Shown: positions 1-7,122 of the stretch, in pieces
Position numbering within the stretch: position 1 is the stretch's first letter
Layout: every line of letters starts with the position of its first letter
From: CAZOHN01 sp964579325
GTDB taxonomy: Bacteria > Pseudomonadota > Alphaproteobacteria > Rhodobacterales > Rhodobacteraceae
Direction of reading: 5' to 3'
NCBI GenBank assembly: GCA_964579325.1
Contig: CAZOHN010000080.1
Location: 1 to 14,665 of the forward strand
DNA length: 14,665 nucleotides
Position numbers and translations under genes: made by a program
The notes under the pieces: generated by a model
Told to the model about the DNA's origin: nothing
The model's input: only the letters and a program-made list of their open reading frames with translations
Database searches by the model: none

Positions 1-1205
1 GGCGCGCCGAAACAGGTGGAGAAGGTCGGCTCGGGCTCGGTCACGCCCTTCTCGGTGCCTGCGACCTTCGAGGTGAAGCCCGACAGGAAATGATACATCG
101 CCTGCGCCGGGGTCAGCCGCGCGATCGGCGGCAGCACCCCGAAGGCGTCGCAGGTCAGCATGACCACGTTGCGCGGCGCGCCAGCGCGACCGGTGCCCGA
201 GGCGTTCGGGATGAAGTCCAGCGGATAGGCCGCGCGCTTGTTCGGCGTCAGCGAGGGGTCGGCGAAGTCCACCGCGCGGGTCTGCGGGTCGTAGATCATG
301 TTCTCGATGACGGTGGAGAACATGGTCGTCGTCGCGTAGATCTCGGGCTCCGCCTCGGGCGACAGCGAGATCGTCTTGGCATAGCAGCCGCCCTCGAAGT
401 TGAAGGTGCCGCGGTCCGACCAGCCGTGCTCGTCGTCGCCGATGAGAGTGCGGTTGGGGTCGGCCGAGAGCGTCGTCTTTCCGGTGCCCGACAGCCCGAA
501 GAAGATCGCCGCGTCGACCGGGTTCCCCTGCGCGTGGTTGGCCGAGCAGTGCATCGGCATCACGCCCTTCTCGGGAAGCAGGTAGTTGAGGATCGAGAAC
601 ACAGACTTCTTGGTTTCACCCGCGTAGGCCGACCCCCCGATCAGTACCAACTTCCGGTCGAAGTGGATCGCGATCACGGTTTCGGATCGGCACCCGTGCC
701 GCGCAGGGTCGGCCTGGAAGGACGGGCAGTTTATGATGGTGAACTCGGGGTCGAAGTTGTGCAGCTCGTCCCGGTGCGGGCGGCGCAGCATATGGCGAAT
801 GAACAGGCCGTGCCAGGCAAGCTCGGTGACGATGCGGACGTCGAGCCGCAGGGTCGGGTCTGCGCCGGCATAGAGGTCGTGCACGAAGACGTCGCGCGCC
901 GCGATGTGCGCCATGAAATCGCCGTAAAGCAGATCGAATTGCGCCTCGTCCATCGGACGGTTGTTTTCCCACCAGATGGAGTTTTCGACGCTCGGCGTGC
1001 GCACGACGAACTTGTCCTTGGGCGACCGGCCGGTGTGCTTGCCCGTGGTGACGAGCAGCGTTCCGCCCTGGCCCAGACGCCCTTCGCCGCGCCTGAGTGC
1101 CTCTTCCACGAGAGCATTCTCGACCAGGTTGTAGTAGGCAGACGCCGGCCTCGCGAAGCCCTGATCCTCAAGTTTTTTCAGAGGGTTGACCCGTCCGATT
1201 TCCAT
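1..1205 (-). CDS. pckA: Phosphoenolpyruvate carboxykinase (ATP), 3' end outside window
   Basis: Converts oxaloacetate and ATP to phosphoenolpyruvate, ADP and CO2, the first committed step of gluconeogenesis, in the cytoplasm. Reading minus from ATG at 1205 gives 401 uninterrupted codons (MEIGRVNPLKKLEDQGF...) and runs off the left edge; the family is usually about 530 residues, so roughly the last quarter is missing. Visible hallmarks are the RSPKDKF segment, the GGSAYAGETKKS motif, and the kinase-1a P-loop GLSGTGKTTLSAD with Lys243, followed by the metal/kinase-2 region LIGDDEHGWS. The last visible residues (TEPEPTFSTCFGA) are also typical of PckA. A ribosome site AGGAGCG lies just before the ATG. 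The gene diverges from chvI, a neighbourhood conserved in many alphaproteobacteria. Very secure family assignment. Confidence 0.97.
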   Translation of the reverse strand, partial: MEIGRVNPLKKLEDQGFARPASAYYNLVENALVEEALRRGEGRLGQGGTLLVTTGKHTGRSPKDKFVVRTPSVENSIWWENNRPMDEAQFDLLYGDFMAHIAARDVFVHDLYAGADPTLRLDVRIVTELAWHGLFIRHMLRRPHRDELHNFDPEFTIINCPSFQADPARHGCRSETVIAIHFDRKLVLIGGSAYAGETKKSVFSILNYLLPEKGVMPMHCSANHAQGNPVDAAIFFGLSGTGKTTLSADPNRTLIGDDEHGWSDRGTFNFEGGCYAKTISLSPEAEPEIYATTTMFSTVIENMIYDPQTRAVDFADPSLTPNKRAAYPLDFIPNASGTGRAGAPRNVVMLTCDAFGVLPPIARLTPAQAMYHFLSGFTSKVAGTEKGVTEPEPTFSTCFGA

Positions 1206-1306
1206 TGTCGCGCTCCTGTAGATGATCCAGGCCTGTGCACCTGTATTCCCTGCTCTGTCGGCAACGATCAACGCGTCGGCCTGCAGGCGACCGTGACCCT
1301 GACCGG

Positions 1307-1334
1307 GCTATAACATGGCAATTTACAAGCAAAA
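1307..1334 (-). promoter_or_regulatory. Possible pckA promoter
   Basis: On minus, TTTTGC (1329-1334) and TATAGC (1307-1312) are separated by 16 bases, giving a weak sigma-70-like match. A start near 1300 would leave an untranslated leader of about 95 bases before the pckA ATG. The -35 match is poor, so this is only a candidate. The duplicated element at 1352-1383 would then lie just upstream, where an activator could bind. Confidence 0.3.
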
Positions 1335-1351
1335 CAGGCGTGCCGGTTGGA

Positions 1352-1383
1352 GTTAGCGCAACCAGAGCGCGTTTAGCGCAAAC
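1352..1383. promoter_or_regulatory. Paired operator-like element upstream of pckA
   Basis: Two copies of TTAGCGCAA occur at 1353-1361 and 1373-1381, exactly 20 bp apart, about two helical turns. Each copy is framed symmetrically: GTT-AGCGC-AAC in the first and GTTT-AGCGC-AAAC in the second. The core resembles one side of a GTTAGCGC-type palindrome, as bound by LacI-family regulators with a central CG. LacI-family regulators of pckA are known in alphaproteobacteria (PckR in rhizobia, CceR in Rhodobacter). Assigning this site to one of them is inference. Confidence 0.45.
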
Positions 1384-1528
1384 ACTGTCCACGGACCTGA
1401 AGCAAATTAGTCATTGCTTGGGGAATTCCACCTTAGCTGTGGCCCAAGAATGGCCGTGATTCGCTGTTAGGAGTTGATTCTGGGGGCGGAGACGGGACAA
1501 TGTTGGATAAATCAAGACAGAGCAGTTC

Positions 1529-1533
1529 AAGGA
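1529..1533 (+). promoter_or_regulatory. Ribosome binding site fixing the chvI start
   Basis: AAGGA lies eight bases before the ATG at 1542. It supports that start over the in-frame ATG at 1500, which would add 14 residues not expected for the family. Confidence 0.65.
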
Positions 1534-1541
1534 CAGCGACA

Positions 1542-2243
1542 ATGTCGAGGATCGCGCTCGTCGACGACGACAGGAACATCCTGACGTCCGTCGCGATGAC
1601 GCTCGAGGCCGAGGGCTTCGAGGTCGAAACCTACAACGATGGGCAGGCTGCCCTCGATGCCTTCAACAAGCGTCTGCCGGACATGGCCGTGTTCGACATA
1701 AAGATGCCCCGGATGGACGGGATGGACCTGCTTCAGCGGGTGCGCCAGAAGTCCTCCATGCCGGTCATCTTCCTGACCTCGAAGGACGACGAGATCGACG
1801 AGGTCTTGGGCCTGCGGATGGGCGCGGACGACTACGTCAAGAAGCCGTTCTCGCAGCGCCTTCTGGTCGAGCGTATCCGTGCGCTGTTGCGCCGGCAGGA
1901 CGCCCTGTCCGGAGACGTGGTCGCGACGACCGAGGAAACCAAGGTGATGGTCCGCGGACAACTCACCATGGATCCGCTGCGCCATTCCGTCTCGTGGAAG
2001 GGCATGGACGTCTCGCTGACTGTGACCGAGTTCCTGCTCCTGCAGGCGCTCGCGCAGCGACCCGGGTTCGTCAAGAGTCGGGATCAGCTGATGGACGTGG
2101 CCTATGACGATCAGGTCTACGTCGACGACCGAACCATCGACAGCCACATCAAGCGGCTCCGCAAGAAGATGCGACAGGCGGACCCCGAATTTTCGGCGAT
2201 CGAGACACTTTACGGGATCGGGTATCGCTACAACGAGGAATGA
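1542..2243 (+). CDS. chvI: Response regulator ChvI, OmpR/PhoB family
   Basis: DNA-binding response regulator of the ChvG-ChvI (ExoS-ChvI/BatRS-like) two-component system, which controls envelope, exopolysaccharide and acid-stress responses in alphaproteobacteria. The 233-residue product starts MSRIALVDDDRN, as in known ChvI proteins. The receiver domain (1 to about 115) shows the acidic cluster D8-D10, phospho-acceptor D52 in VFDIKMPRMDGM, T79 and K101 in KKPFSQRL. A linker leads to a C-terminal winged helix (about 140-230) with the SRDQLMDVAY, DRTIDSHIKRLRKK and YGIGYRY segments of OmpR-type domains. An in-frame ATG at 1500 is possible but less likely. The sensor gene chvG follows after 24 bases, consistent with one transcript. 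Very secure. Confidence 0.96.
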   Translation: MSRIALVDDDRNILTSVAMTLEAEGFEVETYNDGQAALDAFNKRLPDMAVFDIKMPRMDGMDLLQRVRQKSSMPVIFLTSKDDEIDEVLGLRMGADDYVKKPFSQRLLVERIRALLRRQDALSGDVVATTEETKVMVRGQLTMDPLRHSVSWKGMDVSLTVTEFLLLQALAQRPGFVKSRDQLMDVAYDDQVYVDDRTIDSHIKRLRKKMRQADPEFSAIETLYGIGYRYNEE

Positions 2244-2267
2244 TGGCACGCGCAGGGGGCAGCGGCG

Positions 2268-3965
2268 GTGCGTGATACGTCCGGCATGATGACCGGCCCG
2301 GATCATGATGTGTCGGGCGAACCGGACCCCTCCGGCTCCGGCGAGTCTGGCCGTACGCGCTCGCGGATCGGGGCGATCTCTCTCAAGAGCTCGCCCCTCG
2401 CGCGGAAGATCATCACGTTCAATCTGCTGGGACTTCTGGTTCTTGTCGCGGGCGTGCTCTACCTCAACCCATTCCGCGACAGCCTCGTTGTCCAGAGGGA
2501 GCGGGCTCTTGTAGCCGAGGCGGAACTGGTCGCCGACGTATTCGAAGCGGTCATTCCCGCGGTCGGTCCGATCAGTCTCACGGCGGGCGACGGCCTTCTC
2601 ACGGCGACCATCCTTGCCGGCCTTGACATGTCGAATGGGGTCGAGATTTACGTGTTCGACCCCGACGGCCTCCTTCTGGCCACGACCGCCGGCCTTCCCC
2701 GCAGTGCCCGGGCCGAACCGGAAGGTCTGCTCAAGGCCAACGACAACACCGTCATCACCGACGCGCTCAACCGCATCTGGGAGGGGATATCGGCCCTTCG
2801 CCCGGTCACGCGCCAGCGGCCGGGATTCGAGGGCGAGGATCAGGCGCGCCTGATCGTGCCCGCTGCCGCCCTGGGCACGACCCAGGTCAAGACCGGTCAG
2901 GACCACGAGGGGCGGACGATCTTCTCGGTCGCCACGCCAATCGAATACGCTGACCGCACCCTTGGCGTCGTCGCCCTCACTTCCGCGGCGGGAGAGATCG
3001 ACGCGCTCGTGCGCAGCGAACGCGAGCAGGTCCTGCAGATGTTCGTGACCGCGATCCTCGTGTCGATCGGCCTCAGCCTCGTCCTCGCCTCGACCATCGC
3101 CAACCCGATCTCCGACCTCGCCTCAGCGGCCGAGATGTCGCATGACAAGAATGCCCGCCGGATGAGCCCGTCTCGGGTCCGGATCCCCGATCTCTCGGCC
3201 CGGCCGGACGAGATCGGGCGGCTCTCCAGTGCCATGCGCGGGATGGTCGCGGCACTCTACGACCGCATCGAATCAAACGAACAGTTTGCCGCCGACGTTG
3301 CTCACGAGATCAAGAATCCCCTCGCCTCGCTCCGCTCGGCCGTTGGCACGATGCGGGTGGCCAAACGCGAGGACCAGCGCCTGAAACTGCTCGAGGTCAT
3401 CGAACACGACGTGCGCCGCCTCGACCGCCTGGTCTCCGACATCTCGAACGCCTCTCGGCTGGACAGCGAACTCGTGCGCGAGGAGGAAGAGCAGTTCGAC
3501 CTCCTCAAGATGCTGGGCAATGTCACCGAATACCTGACCCAGGAGGCCGCGCAGAAGGGCGTGGACTTCATCACCGACGTGCCGCCGAAGCACATCTTCG
3601 TCTATGGTCTCGAGGCGCGGCTCGCCCAGGTATTCGTCAACCTCATCACCAACGCGATCTCGTTCTGCGAGGACGGCGACGCGGTGCGTGTCTGGGTTCG
3701 CAAGCGTGATAACCGCGTGCTTGTCGTCGTCGAGGACACTGGCCCCGGCATCCCTGATCAGGCCCTGCACAAGATCTTCAACCGGTTCTATTCCGAACGC
3801 CCTGCAGGCCAGTTCGGCAACCACTCCGGCCTTGGCCTCGCCATCTCCAAGCAGATCATCGAGGCACACGGCGGCGTGATCTGGGCCGAGAACATCCGTC
3901 CCACCGACACCGACCCCGGCTCGGAGCCGCTCGGCGCGCGGTTCGTGGTGGGCCTGCCGGTGTGA
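2268..3965 (+). CDS. chvG: Sensor histidine kinase ChvG
   Basis: Membrane sensor kinase partner of ChvI, 565 residues. The start is GTG at 2268 with AGGGGG shortly before it; ATGs at 2286 and 2289 are alternatives. After a hydrophilic N-terminus, a first membrane segment (about 48-67) and a second (about 257-278) bracket a periplasmic sensor region of about 190 residues. A HAMP linker follows (about 275-335). The dimerisation/phospho-acceptor box FAADVAHEIKNPLASL carries H346. The ATPase domain shows the N box (VNLITNAISF, about 457-466), G1 box (VVEDTGPGIPD, about 487-497), F box (IFNRFYSERP) and G2 box (HSGLGLAISKQI). In rhizobia the periplasmic protein ExoR restrains this kinase; no exoR lies here. 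Directly followed by hprK, as in many relatives. Confidence 0.95.
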   Translation: MRDTSGMMTGPDHDVSGEPDPSGSGESGRTRSRIGAISLKSSPLARKIITFNLLGLLVLVAGVLYLNPFRDSLVVQRERALVAEAELVADVFEAVIPAVGPISLTAGDGLLTATILAGLDMSNGVEIYVFDPDGLLLATTAGLPRSARAEPEGLLKANDNTVITDALNRIWEGISALRPVTRQRPGFEGEDQARLIVPAAALGTTQVKTGQDHEGRTIFSVATPIEYADRTLGVVALTSAAGEIDALVRSEREQVLQMFVTAILVSIGLSLVLASTIANPISDLASAAEMSHDKNARRMSPSRVRIPDLSARPDEIGRLSSAMRGMVAALYDRIESNEQFAADVAHEIKNPLASLRSAVGTMRVAKREDQRLKLLEVIEHDVRRLDRLVSDISNASRLDSELVREEEEQFDLLKMLGNVTEYLTQEAAQKGVDFITDVPPKHIFVYGLEARLAQVFVNLITNAISFCEDGDAVRVWVRKRDNRVLVVVEDTGPGIPDQALHKIFNRFYSERPAGQFGNHSGLGLAISKQIIEAHGGVIWAENIRPTDTDPGSEPLGARFVVGLPV

Positions 3966-4014
3966 CCGGCCGCTCACCACACCGAAGGCCGGCCTCTGCG
4001 TTCCAGGACCAGGC

Positions 4015-4530
4015 GTGCCGTTCCGGTGCAGCCGCACTCCCATGACGTCCAGAACGGTCAGCCAGGGCTCTGCGGTCCCCGAACATCACGACGCGACAGC
4101 AATGCCTGACGGATCGCTCGTCCTGCACGCGTCGGCGGTTGTCTCCCGGGGCCAGGGGCTGCTGATCCTGGGGCCGTCGGGATCGGGCAAATCGTCGCTC
4201 GCACTCGCCCTTATGTCTCTCGGCGCAGGCTTGATCGCCGATGACCGCACCTGCATCTCGCTCCGCGACGGAGTGCCGGTGGCCTCCTGTCCGCCGAGGC
4301 TGGCCGGGCGGATCGAGGCGCGGGGCCTCGGCATCCTCGCTGTCGATCCCGCCCCGCCGGCTCCGGTGCGCCTCGCGATCGACCTCGGCCAGTCCGAGAC
4401 CGACCGACTCCCGCCGGCCCGCACGCTCGACCTTCTGGGTCAAAAGGTCAGGTTGCTTCACAACCCCATGACGACGCATGTTGCAGCGGCGCTCCTGCTC
4501 TATCTCAGAGGCGGACCCTGCGACGACTGA
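4015..4530 (+). CDS. hprK: HPr kinase/phosphorylase, short alphaproteobacterial form
   Basis: Phosphorylates (and in the family dephosphorylates) the regulatory serine of HPr; the likely substrate is PtsH encoded at 5856. The 171-residue reading contains the kinase core only: LHASAV, the P-loop GPSGSGKS (53-60, Lys59), the acidic IADDRT (about 75-79) and the HprK signature EARGLGILAVDP (101-112). Firmicute HprK is about 310 residues with an extra N-terminal domain, which is absent here as is usual for alphaproteobacteria. The start is uncertain: GTG 4015 has AGGA nearby; ATG 4042 or ATG 4102 would give a protein closer to the usual 145-150 residues. It lies 49 bases after chvG and 6 bases before rapZ, so co-transcription is likely. 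The family is certain; the start is not. Confidence 0.92.
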   Translation: MPFRCSRTPMTSRTVSQGSAVPEHHDATAMPDGSLVLHASAVVSRGQGLLILGPSGSGKSSLALALMSLGAGLIADDRTCISLRDGVPVASCPPRLAGRIEARGLGILAVDPAPPAPVRLAIDLGQSETDRLPPARTLDLLGQKVRLLHNPMTTHVAAALLLYLRGGPCDD

Positions 4531-4536
4531 AATGCC

Positions 4537-5454
4537 GTGACCTTTCCCGATCCCCGCGCGAGCCATCGCCTCATCCTTGTTACCGGCCCCTCGGGCGCCG
4601 GCCGCTCGACAGCGATCCATGCGCTTGAGGACCTCGGCTTCGAGACGATCGACAATCTGCCGCTCTCGATCCTGCCGCGCCTGCTCGAGGGCCCGCCCCA
4701 CGCGCGGCCGCTGGCGCTCGGCCTCGACGTCCGCAACCGCGATTTCAGCGTCGCCGCACTTATCGAGTTGATCGAACGCCTCGTGGCCGACCCCGAGGTC
4801 GAAGCCGAACTCCTTTATCTCGACGCTCGCGCCGATATCCTCGTCAAGCGCTACTCCGAGACAAGGCGCCGCCATCCGCTCGCGCCCGCCGAAAGCCCGG
4901 CAGAGGGGATCGAACGCGAGATGGACCTGCTCGGTCCGATCCGCGCGCGCGCCGGCATCCTCATCGACACCTCCGACCTCACCCCGCACGACCTCCGTGC
5001 CGAGATTGCGCGCTGGTTCGGCAAGGACGGCGCGCAGGCGCTCGCCCTCTCGGTCCAGAGCTTCTCCTACAAGAGGGGAATGCCGCGCGGCCTCGACATC
5101 GTGTTCGACTGCCGCTTCCTGCAGAATCCCTACTGGCAACCCGCGCTGCGCGACCGTGACGGCGGCGACCCCGAGGTCGCGCGCTTTGTGGAGGCAGACG
5201 CCCGCTTCGCGCCCTTCTTCGCCCGCATCGCCGAACTCGCCGAGTTCCTCCTTCCGGCCTATGTCGAGGAGGGCAAGACCCATCTTGCCATCGGTTTCGG
5301 CTGTACCGGCGGGCAACACCGTAGCGTCATGGTGGCCGAACGGCTGGCGGCGAGGCTTGCGGAGGCGGGCTGGCAGGTGTCAAAGAGGCACCGCGAACTG
5401 GAGCGGCGCGCCGGCGAGGCGGCGCAGCGCAAGGCGGGGCAGGCGGGGAAGTGA
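4537..5454 (+). CDS. rapZ: RapZ family nucleotide-binding protein (YvcJ/YhbJ-like)
   Basis: In enterobacteria RapZ senses glucosamine-6-phosphate and steers RNase E to the small RNA GlmZ; in alphaproteobacteria that RNA pair is not known, so the role here is open. The 305-residue product has an N-terminal P-loop domain and the C-terminal metabolite-binding domain with GCTGGQHRSV (255-264), followed by the basic SKRHRELERR tail linked to RNA binding in the family. The Walker A motif reads GPSGAGRST (17-25), with Arg23 in place of the usual lysine. The start is GTG at 4537, with no strong ribosome site, suggesting coupling to hprK six bases upstream. Its stop overlaps the manX start (GTGA). Ends with an Ala/Gly/Lys-rich extension. 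Confidence 0.94.
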   Translation: MTFPDPRASHRLILVTGPSGAGRSTAIHALEDLGFETIDNLPLSILPRLLEGPPHARPLALGLDVRNRDFSVAALIELIERLVADPEVEAELLYLDARADILVKRYSETRRRHPLAPAESPAEGIEREMDLLGPIRARAGILIDTSDLTPHDLRAEIARWFGKDGAQALALSVQSFSYKRGMPRGLDIVFDCRFLQNPYWQPALRDRDGGDPEVARFVEADARFAPFFARIAELAEFLLPAYVEEGKTHLAIGFGCTGGQHRSVMVAERLAARLAEAGWQVSKRHRELERRAGEAAQRKAGQAGK

Positions 5455-5846
5455 TCGGCATCGTGATCGTCGCGCATGGCGGACTGGCACGAGAATACCT
5501 CGCGGCCATCGAACATGTTGTCGGCCGCCAGGAAGGCATCCGCGCGATCACGATCGAGCCCGACCATGATCGCCGGGCGAAAGAGCGCGAAATCTGCGAG
5601 GCCGCAGATGCCGTCGACACCGGCGATGGCGTCGTCGTCGTGACCGACATGTTCGGCGGCTCACCCTCGAACCTGTCGCTGCTGGCATGCAGCCCCTCGA
5701 ACCGCCGCATCCTCTACGGCGCGAACCTGCCGATGCTCATCAAGCTGGCCAAGTCGCGCGGCCTTCCGGTGCCGCAGGCCGTTGACAGCGCCCTTGCCGC
5801 CGGGCGCAAGTACATCGACAGTTTCGATGCAAGCCGCCGGGCCTGA
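5451..5846 (+). CDS. manX: PTS EIIA component, mannose/fructose superfamily
   Basis: A stand-alone EIIA domain of the mannose class, 131 residues. It accepts phosphate from HPr on the active-site histidine H9 in IVIVAHGGLA. Further family landmarks are VVVVTDMFGGSPSN (about 61-74), forming the region around the active site, and the NLPMLIKLA helix. No EIIB, EIIC or EIID genes are nearby, so it probably has a regulatory role rather than sugar uptake, as proposed for the incomplete PTS of alphaproteobacteria. The GTG start overlaps the rapZ stop by four bases, with a purine-rich GGCGGGGAA upstream, indicating coupled translation. ptsH follows nine bases later. Confidence 0.94.
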   Translation: MIGIVIVAHGGLAREYLAAIEHVVGRQEGIRAITIEPDHDRRAKEREICEAADAVDTGDGVVVVTDMFGGSPSNLSLLACSPSNRRILYGANLPMLIKLAKSRGLPVPQAVDSALAAGRKYIDSFDASRRA

Positions 5847-5855
5847 GGGAGCGAC

Positions 5856-6140
5856 ATGACAACCGACACATCCGTCTCCCGCGACTTCCGCATCGTGAAC
5901 GAAAAGGGCCTGCACGCGCGAGCCTCCGCCAAATTCGTCGAAACGGTCGAGCGCTTCGACGCCGAAGCTCGTGTCTCCCGCGACGGCATGATCGTGTCGG
6001 GCGACAGCATCATGGGGCTTTTGATGTTGGCAGCGTCCAAGGGAACCACTATTCAGGTCGAAACCCGTGGCGCCGATGCCCTCGTCCTGGCCGATGCGCT
6101 CGAGGCCCTCGTGGCCGGAAAGTTCGGCGAGGACTATTGA
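5856..6140 (+). CDS. ptsH: HPr phosphocarrier protein
   Basis: Small cytoplasmic phosphocarrier, 94 residues. H20 in EKGLHARASAKF is the site phosphorylated by EI, and S51 in GDSIMGLLML is the site for HprK; the 31-residue spacing equals that of H15 and S46 in classical HPr. A good GAGGGAG ribosome site precedes the ATG. With HprK and EIIA encoded just upstream, the set forms a regulatory relay; EI (ptsI/ptsP) must be encoded elsewhere. The short N-terminal extension of about five residues before the first strand is unremarkable. Confidence 0.97.
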   Translation: MTTDTSVSRDFRIVNEKGLHARASAKFVETVERFDAEARVSRDGMIVSGDSIMGLLMLAASKGTTIQVETRGADALVLADALEALVAGKFGEDY

Positions 6141-6189
6141 GACAACCAGGGGCAGGGCCGCCCGCAACGGTTGGAGGCGAGGGGAGCCT

Positions 6190-7122
6190 TTGGTCGACAG
6201 TGTTCAAGAGATCGGGCGGGCGCGGCAGGTGAGAAACCAGGCTCAGCCCCCCGGAAAGCCCTACGATGGACGCCGTCTGTCCTACGCGGGAACTTTCACC
6301 AATCCCTGGAAGGCCGGCACGATCCGCGCGATCGAGTGGCTCACCGCCAAGCCGCAGCTCCTGTTCCTGATCCGCAAGTTCGAGGCGCAGGGCGTGGTCG
6401 CAGGGCAGGAGTTCTTCGAACGCGCGCTCCGCATCATGAAGATCGAGCTGCAGACCCCCGCCGAGCAGATCGCCCGGATCCCACGCGAGGGCCCCGTTGT
6501 GGTCGTCGCGAACCATCCGCACGGCCTGACCGACGGCCTTGTCATGGCGGTCCTCGTCGGTCGTGTGCGGACCGACTACCAGATCCTCACCCGCTCGCTT
6601 CTCACCGGCATCCCGGAAATCGAGCAGTTCATGCTCCCCGTCGCTTTCCCGCACGAGGAGAACTCCCAGCGTCTCAACATCGAGATGCGCAAGAAGGCAA
6701 TGCAGCAGCTCGAGAAGGGCGGGGTCATCGTGCTGTTTCCGGCCGGATCCGTCGCCACTTCCGAAGGCTACTTCGGCCCCGCGGTCGAATCCGAGTGGAA
6801 TCCGTTCACGGCGAAGATGATCCTGAAGTCCGGCGCCACGGTCCTGCCGATCTATTTCCCGGGCCAGAACACCCGCGCATACCAGATCGCCAACCGGCTC
6901 TCCTCGACCCTGCGGCAGAGCCTTCTGCTCTACGAGGTGAAGAAGTCGCTGCGCCGCCCGCAGGCCCCGTCGATCGGCGAGCCCATCGGTCGCGACGAGA
7001 TCGAGCCCTGGATGGACAACCCGCGCGCCTTCATGGCTTGGCTGCGCGAACGCACTCTGTCGCTGCGTGACGGTGGGATGGACCCGATTCAGCGGGTCGG
7101 CACCGGCACGTCGCCGCGATAG
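6190..7122 (+). CDS. Lysophospholipid acyltransferase family protein (PlsC-like)
   Basis: Probable membrane-associated acyltransferase of glycerophospholipid or related lipid synthesis; the substrate cannot be read from sequence. The acceptor motif is NHPHGLTDG, with His109 and Asp115 five residues apart rather than the four of the classical HX4D; this layout occurs in the hemolysin/COG3176-like branch. The second block FPAGSVATSE (from about 183) corresponds to the FPEGTRS phosphate-binding motif. The start is uncertain: no ATG is available downstream of ptsH, so TTG 6190 (GAGGGG upstream) is taken, giving 310 residues; GTG 6229 is the alternative. It lies 49 bases after ptsH and is likely co-transcribed. 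Its last 34 bases overlap the end of hbd on minus. Confidence 0.87.
   Translation: MVDSVQEIGRARQVRNQAQPPGKPYDGRRLSYAGTFTNPWKAGTIRAIEWLTAKPQLLFLIRKFEAQGVVAGQEFFERALRIMKIELQTPAEQIARIPREGPVVVVANHPHGLTDGLVMAVLVGRVRTDYQILTRSLLTGIPEIEQFMLPVAFPHEENSQRLNIEMRKKAMQQLEKGGVIVLFPAGSVATSEGYFGPAVESEWNPFTAKMILKSGATVLPIYFPGQNTRAYQIANRLSSTLRQSLLLYEVKKSLRRPQAPSIGEPIGRDEIEPWMDNPRAFMAWLRERTLSLRDGGMDPIQRVGTGTSPR

Larger units (their letters stand above)
1206..1541. other. Divergent control region between pckA and chvI
   Basis: This 336-bp stretch holds no convincing gene; the reading frames that cross it show no family features. It must carry the promoters of both pckA (minus) and chvI (plus). It contains a duplicated TTAGCGCAA element and a possible pckA promoter, listed separately. 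It is visibly more AT-rich around 1310-1440 than the flanking genes, as expected for a regulatory region. I could not pick out a convincing chvI promoter. Confidence 0.8.

Noticed and set aside
90..1313. Plus-strand open frame across the pckA region
   Set aside because: Antisense to pckA, which has a full set of family motifs; translation is Arg/Val/Gly-rich without known domains.
1500..1541. Earlier in-frame ATG for chvI
   Set aside because: Adds 14 residues absent from known ChvI proteins; a good AAGGA site serves the ATG at 1542.
1527..2906. Long minus-strand open frame opposite chvI and chvG
   Set aside because: Antisense to a certain two-component system; composition is that of a shadow frame.
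3856..5319. Long minus-strand open frame opposite hprK and rapZ
   Set aside because: It overlaps two certain genes, has low-complexity Arg/Glu/Ala-rich translation, and no recognisable motif.
4015..6140. A sugar-transporting phosphotransferase operon
   Set aside because: No EIIB, EIIC, EIID or EI gene is present; the set matches the regulatory PTS of alphaproteobacteria.
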